A DNA stretch of 64,000 nt from Acanthosepion esculentum (GCA_964036315.1 OZ038510.1:79224349-79288348); one strand, 5' to 3'; numbered from the stretch's first letter, positions 41,301-55,800 are shown. Notes: generated by a model from the sequence alone, not told the origin. Made by a program: numbers and translations.

Positions 41301-44300
41301 CCAATGTTGTGCCTGCAGACTTCAATGGAGATGTCCAAATGGATATACTTTTGTGTCGACAAAAGGCCAATGATAAATCTGCACCATTTTATGCAGAAAT
41401 ATATTGGGGAAATGGACGCTTTGTTGACCAAGGTGAAATTTATTCTTTTTCTTCCATTCAGATTATTTTTGTGTGCTTGTCGAGGCTATAAGTGTTGTAT
41501 CCTTAAAGGAGGTTACAAACAGACAAAGGGTGGTACTCAAGTGAAAAGAACAGTGACACGGGTGTAGAGAAAAGAAAGAGAGGTTTATTGTAAAAGAGAA
41601 TACACTACTGAAAGACAGGGAATTGATTAACACTTCCCGAAGCCAGTCAGACAGACAGTCTCTGGTATGTCCTGTGCACACTACATATATTACTGGTATA
41701 GTCAGTCCGCAATAGGTAATAGGGAGAGTGGGACATTCCATTACAGCAAAATGCTACCTTCCTTCAAGACTTAGGCAAACATGTTCCTACAGAACACATA
41801 GTTTATTGTAATTAATTTAAGAATAATCTTAAAATGTGTTGTATCCTTAAAGAAGGTTACAAACAGACAAAAGGTGGTACTCAAGTGAAAAGAACAGCGA
41901 CATGGGTGTAGATAAAAGAAAGAGAGGTTTATTGTAAAAGAGATTACACTACTAAAAGACAGGGAATTGGTTAGCAGGCTAGTAATTCCCGAAGCAAGTC
42001 TGCCAGGTATATCCTGTGCTTACTATATATATCTACTCATATAGTCAGTCCACATAGGTGATAGGGAGTGTGGGACATTCCATTACAACACCTCCCCCTG
42101 AGCTAATTTTCCCATGAAATTTTGCTCAATACCTCTTCTTTTTGGGATCAGGACATAACTGTTTGACTTTTTTCCTCTTCCTAGTACTTTTCCGTCTCAC
42201 CAATAAGAAGGTAAAGTCTTTACAAAAATCAGTTTTGCTGTTTAAGAACTTGCTGATGTAGTGATTGTGAATTCAACCCCTGAGTTGGGCACTGTGTTTT
42301 TGGATTTGGTGGAAATGGGTAAGCAGTACTAAAAATAAGAACTAGACAAGATATCCCTAGATGAGGGTTGTGGAACGAGAACAGTTTGGCTCCATAGATT
42401 GAATAAAGGCTTCAGTTCAGAATTCACTGTAGGTTACCCAGATGGATCTGTAACATCAAGCCAGAGGATGTGGCCACTATATGATCAAGTTAGTTTGTTG
42501 GCATGGCTTAGTCTTGAGGATCTCAACCTCATTGTGAGGGAGAAAAGGCTTCGATGGAATGGACATGTGGAGCATTCCAGCGGTGCTATCTAATGTGCCC
42601 ATGACTTTCAGGTTAAAGGAAAGTGAGTGCCTGGGAGGCCCAAGATGTCATGGAGGGAGCTGACAGAACGTGATCGCATAAAGTGGAAGTTTTTTTGTAG
42701 TTGACCCTCATGACAGATGCATCTGGAGATCTGGAATGAGAACTTGCATGCAGCTGGCCAGTTACCTGTAAGGGGGCCCACTGATATGAACGATGCTCCC
42801 ACACCTGCATGATAAACAAAAAACAATCGATAAAGAAGAAGAATATGCACTTGAGGATGGCCAGAGAGCGTAACAGCCAAAACGTTGTGATAAAAACAAC
42901 AATGATGAGGACAATAATCTGAATATAGTTAGTGTAAATAATGATAATTTCTCCTCCCAGAAATTTAGATAAAAACTTGATTAAAAGTTTGTAAATATTA
43001 AATTTGATGCGTGTACTTCTGCTCATACAATAGCTGGCTACCACTTGTTTTCCAAGGACACCCGCCTGCCAGGTCAGTTAGCAAAACCCTATTACAGACG
43101 CTTGCTCAATCCATAGAGCCTACCTGTATTTTGTGCTTCACCTATGATGAGCAAACCTTTGTTACAATTTCTGGGAGCGAATATATAATCTGGCACAATT
43201 TATTTCTTGAATGAGGCCAGTACACTAAAACCCTCAGTCACGATGAACTTGTGCCTTCGAACGAGCATAATCGTTGGCTTCCAAACAGTTCTGGCTACCC
43301 AATTACACTTACAAGGCTTCGGTCAACCTATGGTATGGTTTTCAGGCACTTTCCAAGAGTAGCACATGCTGGGATTGCCTCCCCAGGTTGATAATATCAA
43401 GAAGTCACTTAAACAAATTGACTCTGGTGAGATTGGAACCTGGATCTTGAGGTCAGGAAGCGATCATTCTATTTGTCCATGCAGTCATATTCTTGCTATG
43501 ATGGCAGCTTCAGATAAGATTTAATCAAGTGATAGGAACATTTTTAGATGAAATGTTTAATGTTTCATCCAATGTATATTGATGTAGGTAAATGAAGTAT
43601 TTTAGAAAGGGTTTCTCTTAATGGCCAACATTTGTAAATCTTTCACAAAGATGGTTGGAAAGACAGGCATCTGAAATTGATTGTTAAAATCAACTTTCTC
43701 TTGGCAGTAGGGATTATTTGATTTTTCCATTTTCTTTTACAGTATTCTTGAATCATAAATGGGAAATTACTTTTGTCTTTTCTGAAATAATTTTGCTTTC
43801 AAAAAGCAAAAATAGAAATAAAAAGAAAAAAATATTCCAGTAAATTTATTCTTTCTTTCTTTATTTCTTAGGTTCAAAACATTTTTGAGCTGTGTACATT
43901 CTGATTCACTTTGGCTGAGTTTGCAATCTCAGTGCTACTTAAAATAAGTGGTCCACAAGTTAAACATTGGGATGGTTTTCTTTCTTTTTTATCCTTTTCT
44001 TTTTTTTATCCTTTTCTTTCTTTTTCTTTCTTTTTTCTTTCTTTTTTCTTTTTCCTTTCTTTTTCCTTTCTTTTTTCTTTTTCCTTTCTTTTTTCTTTTT
44101 CCTTTCTTTCTTTCTTTTTCCTTTCTTTCTTTTTCCTTTCTTTCTTTCTTTTTCCTTTCTTTCTTTTTCCTTTCTTTCTTTTTCCTTTCTTTTTCCTTTC
44201 TTTCTTTCTTTTTCCTTTCTTTCTTTCTTTTTCCTTTCTTTCTTTCTTTTTTCTTTCTTTCTTTTTCCTTTTTCTTTTTTCTTTCTTTCTTTTTCCTTTT

Positions 44301-46359
44301 TCTTTTTTCTTTCTTTCTTTTTCCTTTTTCTTTTTCCTTTCTTTCTTTTTCCTTTCTTTCTTTTTCCTTTCTTTCTTTTTCCTTTCTTTCTTTTTCCTTT
44401 CTTTCTTTTTCCTTTCTTTCTTTTTCCTTTCTTTCTTTTTCCTTTCTTTCTTTTTCCTTTCTTTCTTTTTCCTTTCTTTCTTTTTCCTTTCTTTCTTTTT
44501 TCTTTTTCCTTTTTCTTTTTCCTTTTTCTTTTTCCTTTTTCTTTTTCCTTTCTTTCTTTTTCCTTTCTTTCTTTTTCCTTTCTTTTTCCTTTCTTTCTTT
44601 TTCCTTTCTTTCTTTTTCCTTTCTTTCTTTTTCCTTTCTTTCTTTTTCCTTTCTTTCTTTTTCCTTTCTTTCTTTTTCCTTTCTTTCTTTTTCCTTTCTT
44701 TCTTTTTTCTTTTTCCTTTTTCTTTTTCCTTTTCCTTTCTTTCTTTCTTTTTCCTTTCTTTCTTTCTTTTTCCTTTCTTTCTTTCTTTTTCCTTTCTTTC
44801 TTTCTTTCTTTTTCCTTTCTTTCTTTCTTTTTCCTTTCTTTCTTTTTCCTTTCTTTCTTTTTCCTTTCTTTTTCCTTTCTTTCTTTCTTTTTCCTTTCTT
44901 TCTTTCTTTTTCCTTTCTTTCTTTTTCCTTTTTCTTTTTTCTTTCTTTCTTTTTCTTTTTTCTTTCTTTCTTTTTCCTCTTTCTTTTTCCTTTCTTTCTT
45001 TTTCCTTTCTTTCTTTTTCCTTTCTTTCTTTTTCCTTTCTTTCTTTTTCCTTTCTTTCTTTTTCCTTTCTTTCTTTTTTCTTTTTCCTTTTTCTTTTTCC
45101 TTTTCCTTTCTTTCTTTCTTTTTCCTTTCTTTCTTTCTTTTTCCTTTCTTTCTTTCTTTTTCCTTTCTTTCTTTCTTTCTTTCTTTTTCCTTTCTTTCTT
45201 TTTCCTTTCTTTCTTTCTTTTTCCTTTCTTTCTTTCTTTTTCCTTTCTTTCTTTTTTCTTTCTTTCTTTCTTTTTTCTTTCTTTCTTTCTTTTTTCTTTC
45301 TTTCTTTTTCTGTTCTTCATTCTTTTTCTTTCACTAATTTTCATTGATTAGCATTTTTTTACCTTTATCTAACCCTGACATTTGTCGAAATTGAAAAATA
45401 TTTATTTTCTTTTTTATAATTTATAAGGTGGGTTCAGACTTGACATTTGTAAATAAAAACAAAGTGTAGATAACTCTTTCAGAAACCATGGAAAAATTTG
45501 AGACTGTATTTATACTATGAACAACCCCTACTTCCTAAAATAGAAAAAAAAAATTTGATTTTGACAAATGTCATGGCTTGAAGAAGGTCTAATAAATGTT
45601 AATCTACAAAAATTATTACCCCCAAAATTCTACTGATTTTTTGCAATTGTGCTAGTAAATTAAATTAGTGACCTAATCTCTTAATTGCCAATTTGGATAA
45701 AATCAAATAGTCATCTTCAAACATTTCTATGAAGGGCATGCAGAAATAGATTAAACTTTGCAAATTTGGGACTTATAGTTTCTTTGTAATATTTATTTTA
45801 ATAGAAATTTGTAAGCAACTTTTGCTAAAGGTTATTGAATCACTTTGTTTCTGATAATTATCATAAGGGTTGTTGTCAATGTTGAGTACTTCTTAAACAA
45901 GTGGTTCCCCTAATTTTTTTCAGGCAAGTCTTCTTTGGGTTACTTAAGGACATTGGTGGTATCCACCTTCACCTGGAGTAAGGTCGGGTAGGCAGGTAGG
46001 GGGAAAAGAAGAAGTAGTAGTAATAATAATGGTAATAATAATAATAATGATGATGTGTAAAAGCCAATGTTGTTTTCTTGTTTGTTTTTCATGCCAAAGT
46101 AAGCAGATTTATAAAATTAAGTGAAACCTTGCATCCAGTTTGGAGGTACACAGGCAAGTAAACATGGCTTCAGGCTAAATTTTGTTTTTGTCCTGGAACT
46201 GTCCTGAAAAACAACTTTAATCACTCACCCCTCAAATTTTAAATTGTTTCAAAATGTTTTTTGTTTAAATTTGTTATCATTAACATTTAATTCTCAGCAT
46301 TATTTATAAATATTACTTCCCTTTTACTGTATATAGAATCTCCTCAAAAAACAGTGTTT

Positions 46360-46403
<44 letters not shown>

Positions 46404-46794
46404 AATATTTTTAGTTTTTAAAAATATGATTCCTCCGCTACATAAGAGTTCTCATGTTTCAAAAGCGAGAGCCGAGACCCCTAACATAATTTTTTAAGTT
46501 ATGAAGAGTTAAGGTGTCTGGACCCGCTTCCTTGTCAAGCGAGAATTTAAGCGGGTCCAGACACCTTAACTCTTCATAACTTAAAAAATTATGTTAGGGG
46601 TCTCGGCTCTCGTTTTTGAAACATGAGAACTCTTATGTAGCGAAGGAATCATATTTTTAAAAACTAAAAATATTATTATAATATAAGCTCTACTTCTGTA
46701 TGGAGCACTGTCCTTTTGAAAATAAAGCTAAATATTAAGGAACACCGGATTATCTACCTAACGTGTTCTTTCCTATTTCACTGCACACCTGCAT

Positions 46795-46865
<71 letters not shown>

Positions 46866-49800
46866 GTGTGCTATATATTTGAAATTGCAGTAGCCTGGCT
46901 TTCAATTTCAGTCAAGATTCTTTTAGGTGTTGCCATAGAAGGATATAACTATACAATCAAGAAATTCAAATTCAACTTGCATTGGCAAGACTAACATTTT
47001 TGGTGAAAATACTCACCTACAGTGAGCTAAATGTTTTAATAGTTGTTGCATAAAAAACATTATCACAATGTAAATGAAAAAAGTTAAAATATTAAAGTTC
47101 TAAAATGAATAAAAACAAAATCTGTTAAATTTTACTGTAATTTAGAAATAAAAATCACTACTTCATCTTTACTTGATTATTTATCTATCGTAATAATTAT
47201 CATAAATAATTTTTGAAAATTGGCTTGACAATTGTTATTTTTCAGACAACCCTACATTGCTGTCAGAACAATTATTAGACCATCCACTTGTTATGGAGTA
47301 AGTCTTCTGTTTTATTTTATTATTTATTTTTTAAAAATTTATTTGAATCAAACTTTGATTATATCAGAGAAATTTTTAGAGCAATTTTTCAGTTTGGGGT
47401 TATTGAATTGACTGACTTAATACTTGATGTCATTTCTGTATTAGTCTTCATTTAAGAGGATACAGTGAAGCCATCATCATCATTATTATTATTATTAATA
47501 ATAATAACAATGGCTTCATCGTTTTAAAGAAAAAAATTCTAATTCTCATCTGTGGGGATTTTTTAATTTTTTTTAAGCTTTTCACCCCAAGCAAGGCTGG
47601 AAGCCACTAGCACGCAAGGGGTTACAGAAGGTTTGGAGGAAGAGCAAGTAGGAGTGGTAAAGGAGAGGATGTGGAGAAAGATAGTGGGTCGATCAAGGCA
47701 AGGGGGTTACAGAAGATTTGGTGCAGGAGCAGATAGGAATGAAAGGGGAAAGGATGTGGAGAAGGGAAGTGGATAGATCAAGGCAACTGGAGATGTTGAT
47801 TGACGTTACACTTAAATAGTTGGAGATTATATTTATCAGGGAAACAGGAATAAGGAGGGGAGTTCCACAGGCGAGATATGCGAGACATGAAGCTATTGGA
47901 GTAGAAGAGATGTCTACATCTAACAGTTTCAACGGTGAAGGGGTGGGAACGGGATGCCAGCCTCGTAGGACGTAGGATGTACAAAATTTTATTTTGGCTT
48001 TAAAAAAAGGACATTTTAAATGTACATATTTTAATTAGTGCATGGCAAAGAAAGGGAATTTTTAATGCATTATATATGTGCTATGTAAATGCCATACTGG
48101 CTGCCATAGCACTCAATTCTTACAAAGAGTGATAAGAAAAGGGAGGAAGTGCAAAGATTAAAAAAAAACTTACTGCTCTTTGCTTTTCAGAGCTTGATTG
48201 AAGGCAAAACAAATATGTACACATTGCCTTAAAAAAAACGGGAATTTATTTGTTTTTTATTTTTACAGCTTATTAGCCTTTTGTGGATCATTTAACGTAG
48301 AAACATATTTTAGCTTATAAGAATAATTCTTTTTTGCCATTTAATATCTCATTAATAATTTTTTTTTGAGAGTAACAGTGTTAAGAAACAAGTCTTAGCA
48401 TTTAAGGAGAGGTTTCATGCCTTTACCAAGTGTATTTGCATATAAATGAAGGTTAGAAACTCAACTGGAATTTGAACTAGGCTCTCTGATTTCTAATTCT
48501 GAGTTGCTATCCATTACAACACCACTACATCCAAAACAGAGGGAAGGAAAAAAAATACTAACAGAGAATCAGCGATATAAATTGGACATTGATTATATTC
48601 AGGTATTTACTTGACCCCCCCCACTGAGTCAGGTTGTGACACAAGGTCGGTTTTTAACGTGGGGACCTGAGTGTTTTCACCCGGGCTGCTGGTCTTGGCT
48701 GGTCATAGCTGGTCTGAGCTGGTCAGAGCTAGTCTTGGCTTGTCATAGCTGGTCCAGGCCGGAGCCGGTCCAAGCTAGTCGTAGCCATGATACCACCAGT
48801 GCAGGGACGAATCCCTACACCATGTAAGTATCGAGTGAAGCTCTCAGCCATAAGGCCGACCAAGCGAGTGATCTGCGAACAGATACTACACAGGATTTAC
48901 TTGACCTCCCACAGGGCCAGGTTGTGACACAAGGTCGGAGTTTAACGTGGGAAGGGAGGGGGAATGGACCCGAGTTTTCACCCGGGTCGCAGTGCTTTGG
49001 CTTTAGCTAGTCATAGCTGGTCTTGGCTGGTCTTAGCTGGTCATAGCTGGTCATAGCTTGTCCAAGCTGGTCAGACGTAGCCACGATACTACCAGCGCAG
49101 AGACGAATCCCTGCCGCCGGCCTGTATCGGAGAAGGAATCCCGGCCCCATAGGCGATCATTCAGTGAGCAATCTGCGAACAGATACTACACTGTGATCCA
49201 GGCCACCCGGCCGAGCAGCTCCAACATTGATTATATTCATCTTAGTATTAAACACTAATCAAAATTATCAATCATTGATAATCTTTTATCTAATGAAGAT
49301 AAAATTAGTCTTGTGAAGTAATAAAAAAAATCCCACAAAAACCAATTGGCCAAGATGTGCAGGTAGTGTAATGGTTAGTGACTAGGAAAGAGAAATTAGT
49401 AACCGGAGTTTGACCGTCCGATTTAGTCATGTCTACTTTTGCTTGAGAATGGTATAAATCCATCTCTTCTCCCCATCAGTTATGGGTTAAATAGCAAATC
49501 TGGGGCTATTTTTCTTTGAGGTGGAAACCAGTCTAGAAGGAAGAAAATATTTTCTAATTAAAAAAATACCCTGAAGAGGAATGGGTTCCTTCAAGCTTAC
49601 TTTTCCCGGGACAAACATGGCTGCAATACATATAGTGCCCTGACGATCCTAATGGGTTACGTCCCGTAACATCACGAGTTGTCTAACTTAGAACTGAAAT
49701 GTCAAAGGAGTTATTTCCCTTTACAGTTGACCCTGTTATATGCGAAAATCACTGTCAAATTTAGTTTTTTAAAATTACTGAAGTTTGCTACTATTTTTTT

Positions 49801-52800
49801 GAGTTGACAAAAGCATTATCAGTTTCGATTACAGTTTTTTCATAAAATGCCTGAAAATTCTTTTCCTATTAAAAAAAATTGTTTATATTCAAAGGTGAAA
49901 CTTTTTTCTCTTGGTTTTACTTTCACTGTTAACTCATTTACAAATTGATTAAATTAAAAAAAATAAATTTTTCTACATACATTTCTTTTAAATTTAATTA
50001 GTACCAGTCATTTGATCAGTGCTTGATTTTATGGAATGATCTAGGAAATTCTTTAAAAAAGTAACATATAAAAAGAAAATGTTTTTACAAATATTTTTTA
50101 AAAAAGAAACATGTCTAAAATAGTTTAATTTGTGAATATGTTCTGAAAGTTTCATTAAAATCTGATAATTATGTGATTTTTGCAAAAATTTTCAAATTAG
50201 TGTGTTTTTCCCTGCAAAAAGACACTAAAATGTCTCATACTAATTTATGGTTACCTGCTGATGCAAGAAAAATAATTTTTAACCAAATTTTTGAAAGTTC
50301 TAACAAAGATAAAAAATATAATTTCATAATGAAAAATTCTTTCCTAATAACATAAAGATTTTGATGCTAAAACTTTATTTTTATTAAGTTTGGGGCATTT
50401 TTTTCATCACGTATGCTCATTTTTTTGTGAATTTTTGGAGGTGCCTACTTAAATGTATATATACTACATCTGTCCTGTAATAGTTATTACATTTGCTCAT
50501 ATTTCATACACTCATTGTAACAAGTATTATGGGACAGAAATAGTATCTAATGGAATACAAGTTGTTATTTAAATGGAAAAAATGTTATGCTTGACATATA
50601 TTCACATTATGTGCAATTGTATGGCTGCTTTCTGCTTCCTTGTCATTCTGCTGGGGTCTGGTCAACGTCTTTTGAGCACACCTACCCCTGCCATAATTTG
50701 TTTGATTATTTAACACTAATATCATGATTTTTTTTTTTTTTTTAATTAATTTAAGTCTTTTCATTTATTTTTATTTTAAATTTAAAAAATAAAATAATGT
50801 TTTTTAATTTATTGAAAAATTTTGAAACCTGTACGCTGTCTATGGAACGTAGGACTATAGCAGCCTTAAATGAGGTGATGTTATTTTAGTAGCAAGTCAT
50901 TGGAATTTTCTTTTCCCCCTGCCCAACCAGTTGTCCTTTTAAACTGGCTTTCAATCAAAGCTAGAGAATCCCTTCTACCTTACTATTTTATCTATATCTT
51001 GGAAGAAAAGCTATTATGGTAGGTCACTTTATGAGTACTACTGACACCATATAACCCAGTATTAGCTTCCGCATAATTGAGTCAGTGGTGCCTTAAGCCA
51101 GTTCCTACACCAGGCTTTTCGGGTTAGGAAAGTGGCTAGACACTCAGCAGGATTAAAAACAAAACCTGTCAAAGGATGGATGACCCCTTCTTGTAGAGGT
51201 CAACTGCCATTTAGCACATTAGTTACATATGCAGCCAGTATGGTGATGACACTATATCACTATGCAGAGAGCTTCATAGACTTATGTCAATGGCCAGGGC
51301 GAAGGTTCCTCTGATGAAATCAACAGCCTTGTATCCCTGAGAAAATGTAGCTAGCCTTCAAGTTGGGGGACATTAACTGTAATTTGACCTGGAGATGGTT
51401 GGGCTTTGCTAACCCATGACACTGCATGAATACCTTTCTGGCTTTGAACCCCAAAAAATGGAGGGAACTAGAGAAGTGCTCAGTTGCACAGTGACCTTAC
51501 AACCACGCCCAGTTATGAGACTGATGATGTTGGGAGAGAAAAGCTGGATTCCTGTTTTCCCCAAGGCCATTAGTGAATTTGAACTCTGGTTGCCATTTTC
51601 ATTTTTTGAGGCAATAAACATTACACCACTTGCACATCCTGTTTATTGAAAAGTGAACAGCTTATAATTAAAACTTTCTCTGTAATTTTTGATTGTTGTC
51701 CTATTTAGATAGAATGCTACAGAATATTTGCAAGATTTGCCTTTTTTACTGTTTGGTTAAAAGTTTGACTATAAGTGTATCTTCTTGAATCTCCACAACA
51801 GTTCAAATGCTGATATGATAGCTGACTTATTTGGTGAAAGCCTGGATGGCAAAAGAAAATTTTGGATTGGCAGGTAAAATTAATTTTTCTTTCCGTTTTA
51901 TTCATTTTAAGATATTAAATGTGCATTGGTCTTTGTGTTGAATGTTTATAAAATTTACAATTGAAGTTTATATAGCATTTGTTAGTATCAGTGCTGGTTT
52001 TGAAGCATATTGCTGTTTTGTTTTTATTAATGTGAAACTAGCCAAACTCAGAAAAATTCCACTCACACTGACAACTAAGATTGTAACAGGAGCGCTTGGA
52101 AGAAAGATTTGTTCTCTCATTTGTATTTCCCCTATTATGGGCATTATTATATCCATGATAAAATAACATTGATATATTGCAGACAGAATGGAATGACTGA
52201 AAGGAAAAAGAATGATAAACATGCTTTGTTCTGAGAGAGACTTTTATGATACTAAGACATACACAAAACCATATATACATATGTCTCACATGGAGAATAA
52301 TATATCACATATATCTACACGGCAAAGCAGAGTGTAAGGATAAACAAAAAGGAAGGTATGGTGATACTCCTGGGTCCGGAGAAGCCATTTTAAGGACTCC
52401 AGATTCAAACAGGCTGCATTCATCTATGTCCCAGGTGAGGACATATTCCATGAACGGAAAACTGCAAGTCTTGGGTTTTCCAAAATTGAGGATTGTAACC
52501 TGGAGTTTCTTTTATATTGAGGAAGAAAAATTGCCAAAGGGAAATGGCACCCTGGACTTGTAAGCTGCTGGGGAGGCAGATTTAGCCTCAGCCTGGGCCA
52601 AAAGGTCCAGGCTGAAAGAAAGCAACCAAATGGGGTGGCTGCTGTAAATGAATGGAAAATGACTGTTGCTTTCACACTGTATGGAGTGATGTCATTAAGC
52701 AGCTGTCACATGACTGATGTGGCTTATCTCCACCAAAGAGAGATGATAAGCACCTTGTGTATCCTTACAAGATTATCCATTATTTTATTCCTCTGCTCTC

Positions 52801-55800
52801 TAACCCTTTACTTGTATCTTCTCATTCTTTCCCTTATCCCTTTAATTCTTTGTTGCTTGTTCAGGTTTTTATCTAAATGTTATACAAACATGGATTAGTT
52901 TCATATGCACAAATATTTTCTATTGACCCTCTCTTTTATCTTTCTTCTGCTCTATCTCCAAAAATGTTACACCTTTCCTTTGCTATATGCCTTTCAGTCT
53001 CTTGCTCACTGTCTCTTGATGTCCAACCAGTAAACTTGTCTTTGTCTTCATCTTTTTCCCGTCTATGTATTTTATTTTTTCCTTTCAATTAGTGTCCTTT
53101 TGCTTTCGTCCTTTCTACCTTTCCATCCTCACCTCCTATTTCCCCACCTCCTCTCTTGCCTTTTCCAATTTGTTCCCACTTAATATTATGCATGTTTCTC
53201 TGTCAGAAAATGTATCTGAGTCCAGTCGAGAAAGGCTGTGGATCAAGTAGATACTTCTCTCTGATCTCAGGTAGAAAATCCTAACATACGTATAAGCAGA
53301 GTAATAGTATAAACTAGCAGAGCTACCTGACATTACTCGAGAATTAATTTTGTCTAGATAAAGACAGACTTTTAGATGCTGATGTAAAGGTGGGCACAGA
53401 AGGTGCAAAGAGAAAATTGCTATGGTCTGTCTACCTTATGTCAACAGCTTATCTGAAAAGATTCAGAAGATTTGCAGTCCATACAACATCAGGACAATAT
53501 TCAGAATCAGTTCCACACTACAGAGAAATCTCTGCCAAGTAAAGCCTAATAATGGGAAGAATATGACCAAGAATTGCATGTACTCGATCCTTTGCAGTTG
53601 TTGCAGAGAATATAAAAATGAAACAAACTGTCCCCTAAGTAAGGCTGTAGGAGCATTGAAAAGCTGTAGGAGCATTGAAAAGCTGTAGTAAGAGGTGAGA
53701 CAATGAAATCGGGCATGGCTAATCATGTATGGTGGGAAAGTGGTGGTCATTAACCCCTCTGGACTGAAGTGAAAATACTGGACGAGGAAGAACATTGGAG
53801 AATTTGAAAGAATCAGTGCATATTCTAGGCTACGAGGACCTAAGCCTAGCATTGAAATAAATACAATATGATAGCAGTTAATTAAGAAAGATAGACAAAT
53901 GACAGTAAGTCTTCAACTGCAGCAGCAGTAGCAGCAGCCTAATCAGCGGCAAGGTTAAGTTAAAACTCTAAGTTTACTCCAGCAAATTGTCCGATGGCCA
54001 AGTGGTTAAAAATGTTGGTTTGTGAATTTGGTGACATAGTGGTTGAGCAGTATGTACTTTTACTCATTAGAAATGGGCGAGCAATAACCGAAGAGTAATA
54101 ACATAAGAACTAGACGATATCCTTCGACATGAGCAATAGAACACGAACAGTTACATTAAGTAAAGGGTTCAGGTCAGAATTTCCTATAGTTTACCCAGAT
54201 CAGCATACAGAGAGAGGCCAGAGGGCAGAATGGCCGAAACATGATAAAAACAACACAATGAGGATAATAGTCTGCATATAAATAGTGTAAATATATTGAG
54301 ATATTTTTTCTCTTTATCAATAGGAAATGGCCACATGAGGCCATATTTTTTTCTTTCGCATTGCTCCCAATGTGAATACTACTGCTAATAATATGGCAGA
54401 TACTACTAATAATTCTTATTCACTTGTAATTGTGTCACAAAGACTAACAGAAATTCTTTCATTTAGTAATTAGACGTCACAGATATATTGATCCTCTTTG
54501 AATTTTTTCCATAATAAATTTAGTAATGTTAAATTTCCAAAATAAATAAGCATTGTGGTGAGTCTTCAAAATACAGGTTGTCGTCAACAACTTACAACCA
54601 CAATTGGTTATGAGAGACAGGTCATAAATTGATTTGGTTGTAAGTCAGCTTGTAATTAATCTTGCAGTCTTTTTTTTATCTTTCTTAGTCATTATTGTAT
54701 TTTTTATCATTTTTACGGTTTCTTTACATTTGATACCGTTTGTATTTTCTCTCTACACATTGTTTTGTTTCTTAGTTTTACATTCATCAGGTTTAATTCA
54801 AACACTGCTCACTACATTACAGTTGATTTTAATATTTGCTTCATCTTTCATACTGTTTCATTGGTATCGTCTTTGTGCTGAGGTCAGTAGCCTTTCTTTG
54901 CTTCTTGGCAGCTTGAGGAATAGACATCTTGGTAGATATCTTGGGGGGTTTGAAGAAAAATTTCAAAGACACAAATGAACATGTGGGGAGGGGAGTGTGT
55001 TATATTGAGGTTTGTCCTAACACTGATCTTGAGGAGCATGGGGAAAGGCTAATGTGCCAGGAGCCGGGGCAGAAATTGTCATACATCAAACTGGGAAAAC
55101 ACTCCTGCTATCTGACATGGAATAATCATGGTCAGAGATACCAATTCACAGTCATGTCCGTAAACAGTTGTAAGGTGCATAGGTCGTAGGTCGGCCTGTG
55201 CCTGTATATTGTATATGTTAATTAATATGTCATGTGTATGAGAATAAACACATGTTCAACACCTCGGGAGATTTCACCAGTTCTGGAGAATACTGAGTTT
55301 TCCAAATGTGAGGCATAACTTCTGGAACACTGTACCGCACAATCGCAGCAAACCTCATGGGATACCAGTATGAAAAGGTAATGACAGCTAGCACCACTAT
55401 ACCTTGACGTCATGGAAATGCCCAGCCCGATATCGGTTGTAACCTGGTTGATCAGTGTGCACACTGACATGGCTGCTCGTTGCAAGGTGACATATTATTG
55501 GAGTTGAAACAGGGATCGATAGTAGGTACCATAAAGATGGGGGTCATTTAGCATTCCCCAGTCGGTGGTGTCACATGTGTACTGGGAATACCTCATAGAA
55601 GGCATTACCATCAATTGTGGAGAGTGCAGTGGTCAACCACAGGTCCTTAGTGAGCATGACCAGAGGCAAACAAAACTGACTCAAATCACATCCACATGCA
55701 AGAAGTGCTAGATGCATATCCAGCAGGTCAGTGCAGCTTCCTTGTGAAAATGGGAGCAAAAAAACCACCAGAGTTGTATTATTAACACCATGACACCAGA

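Noticed and set aside
43911..45351. Frames of 450-480 codons over the CT-rich tract, on both strands
   Set aside because: They consist only of Phe/Leu/Ser/Pro or Lys/Arg/Glu from a pure pyrimidine tract, in several frames at once. This is simple repeat, not coding sequence.
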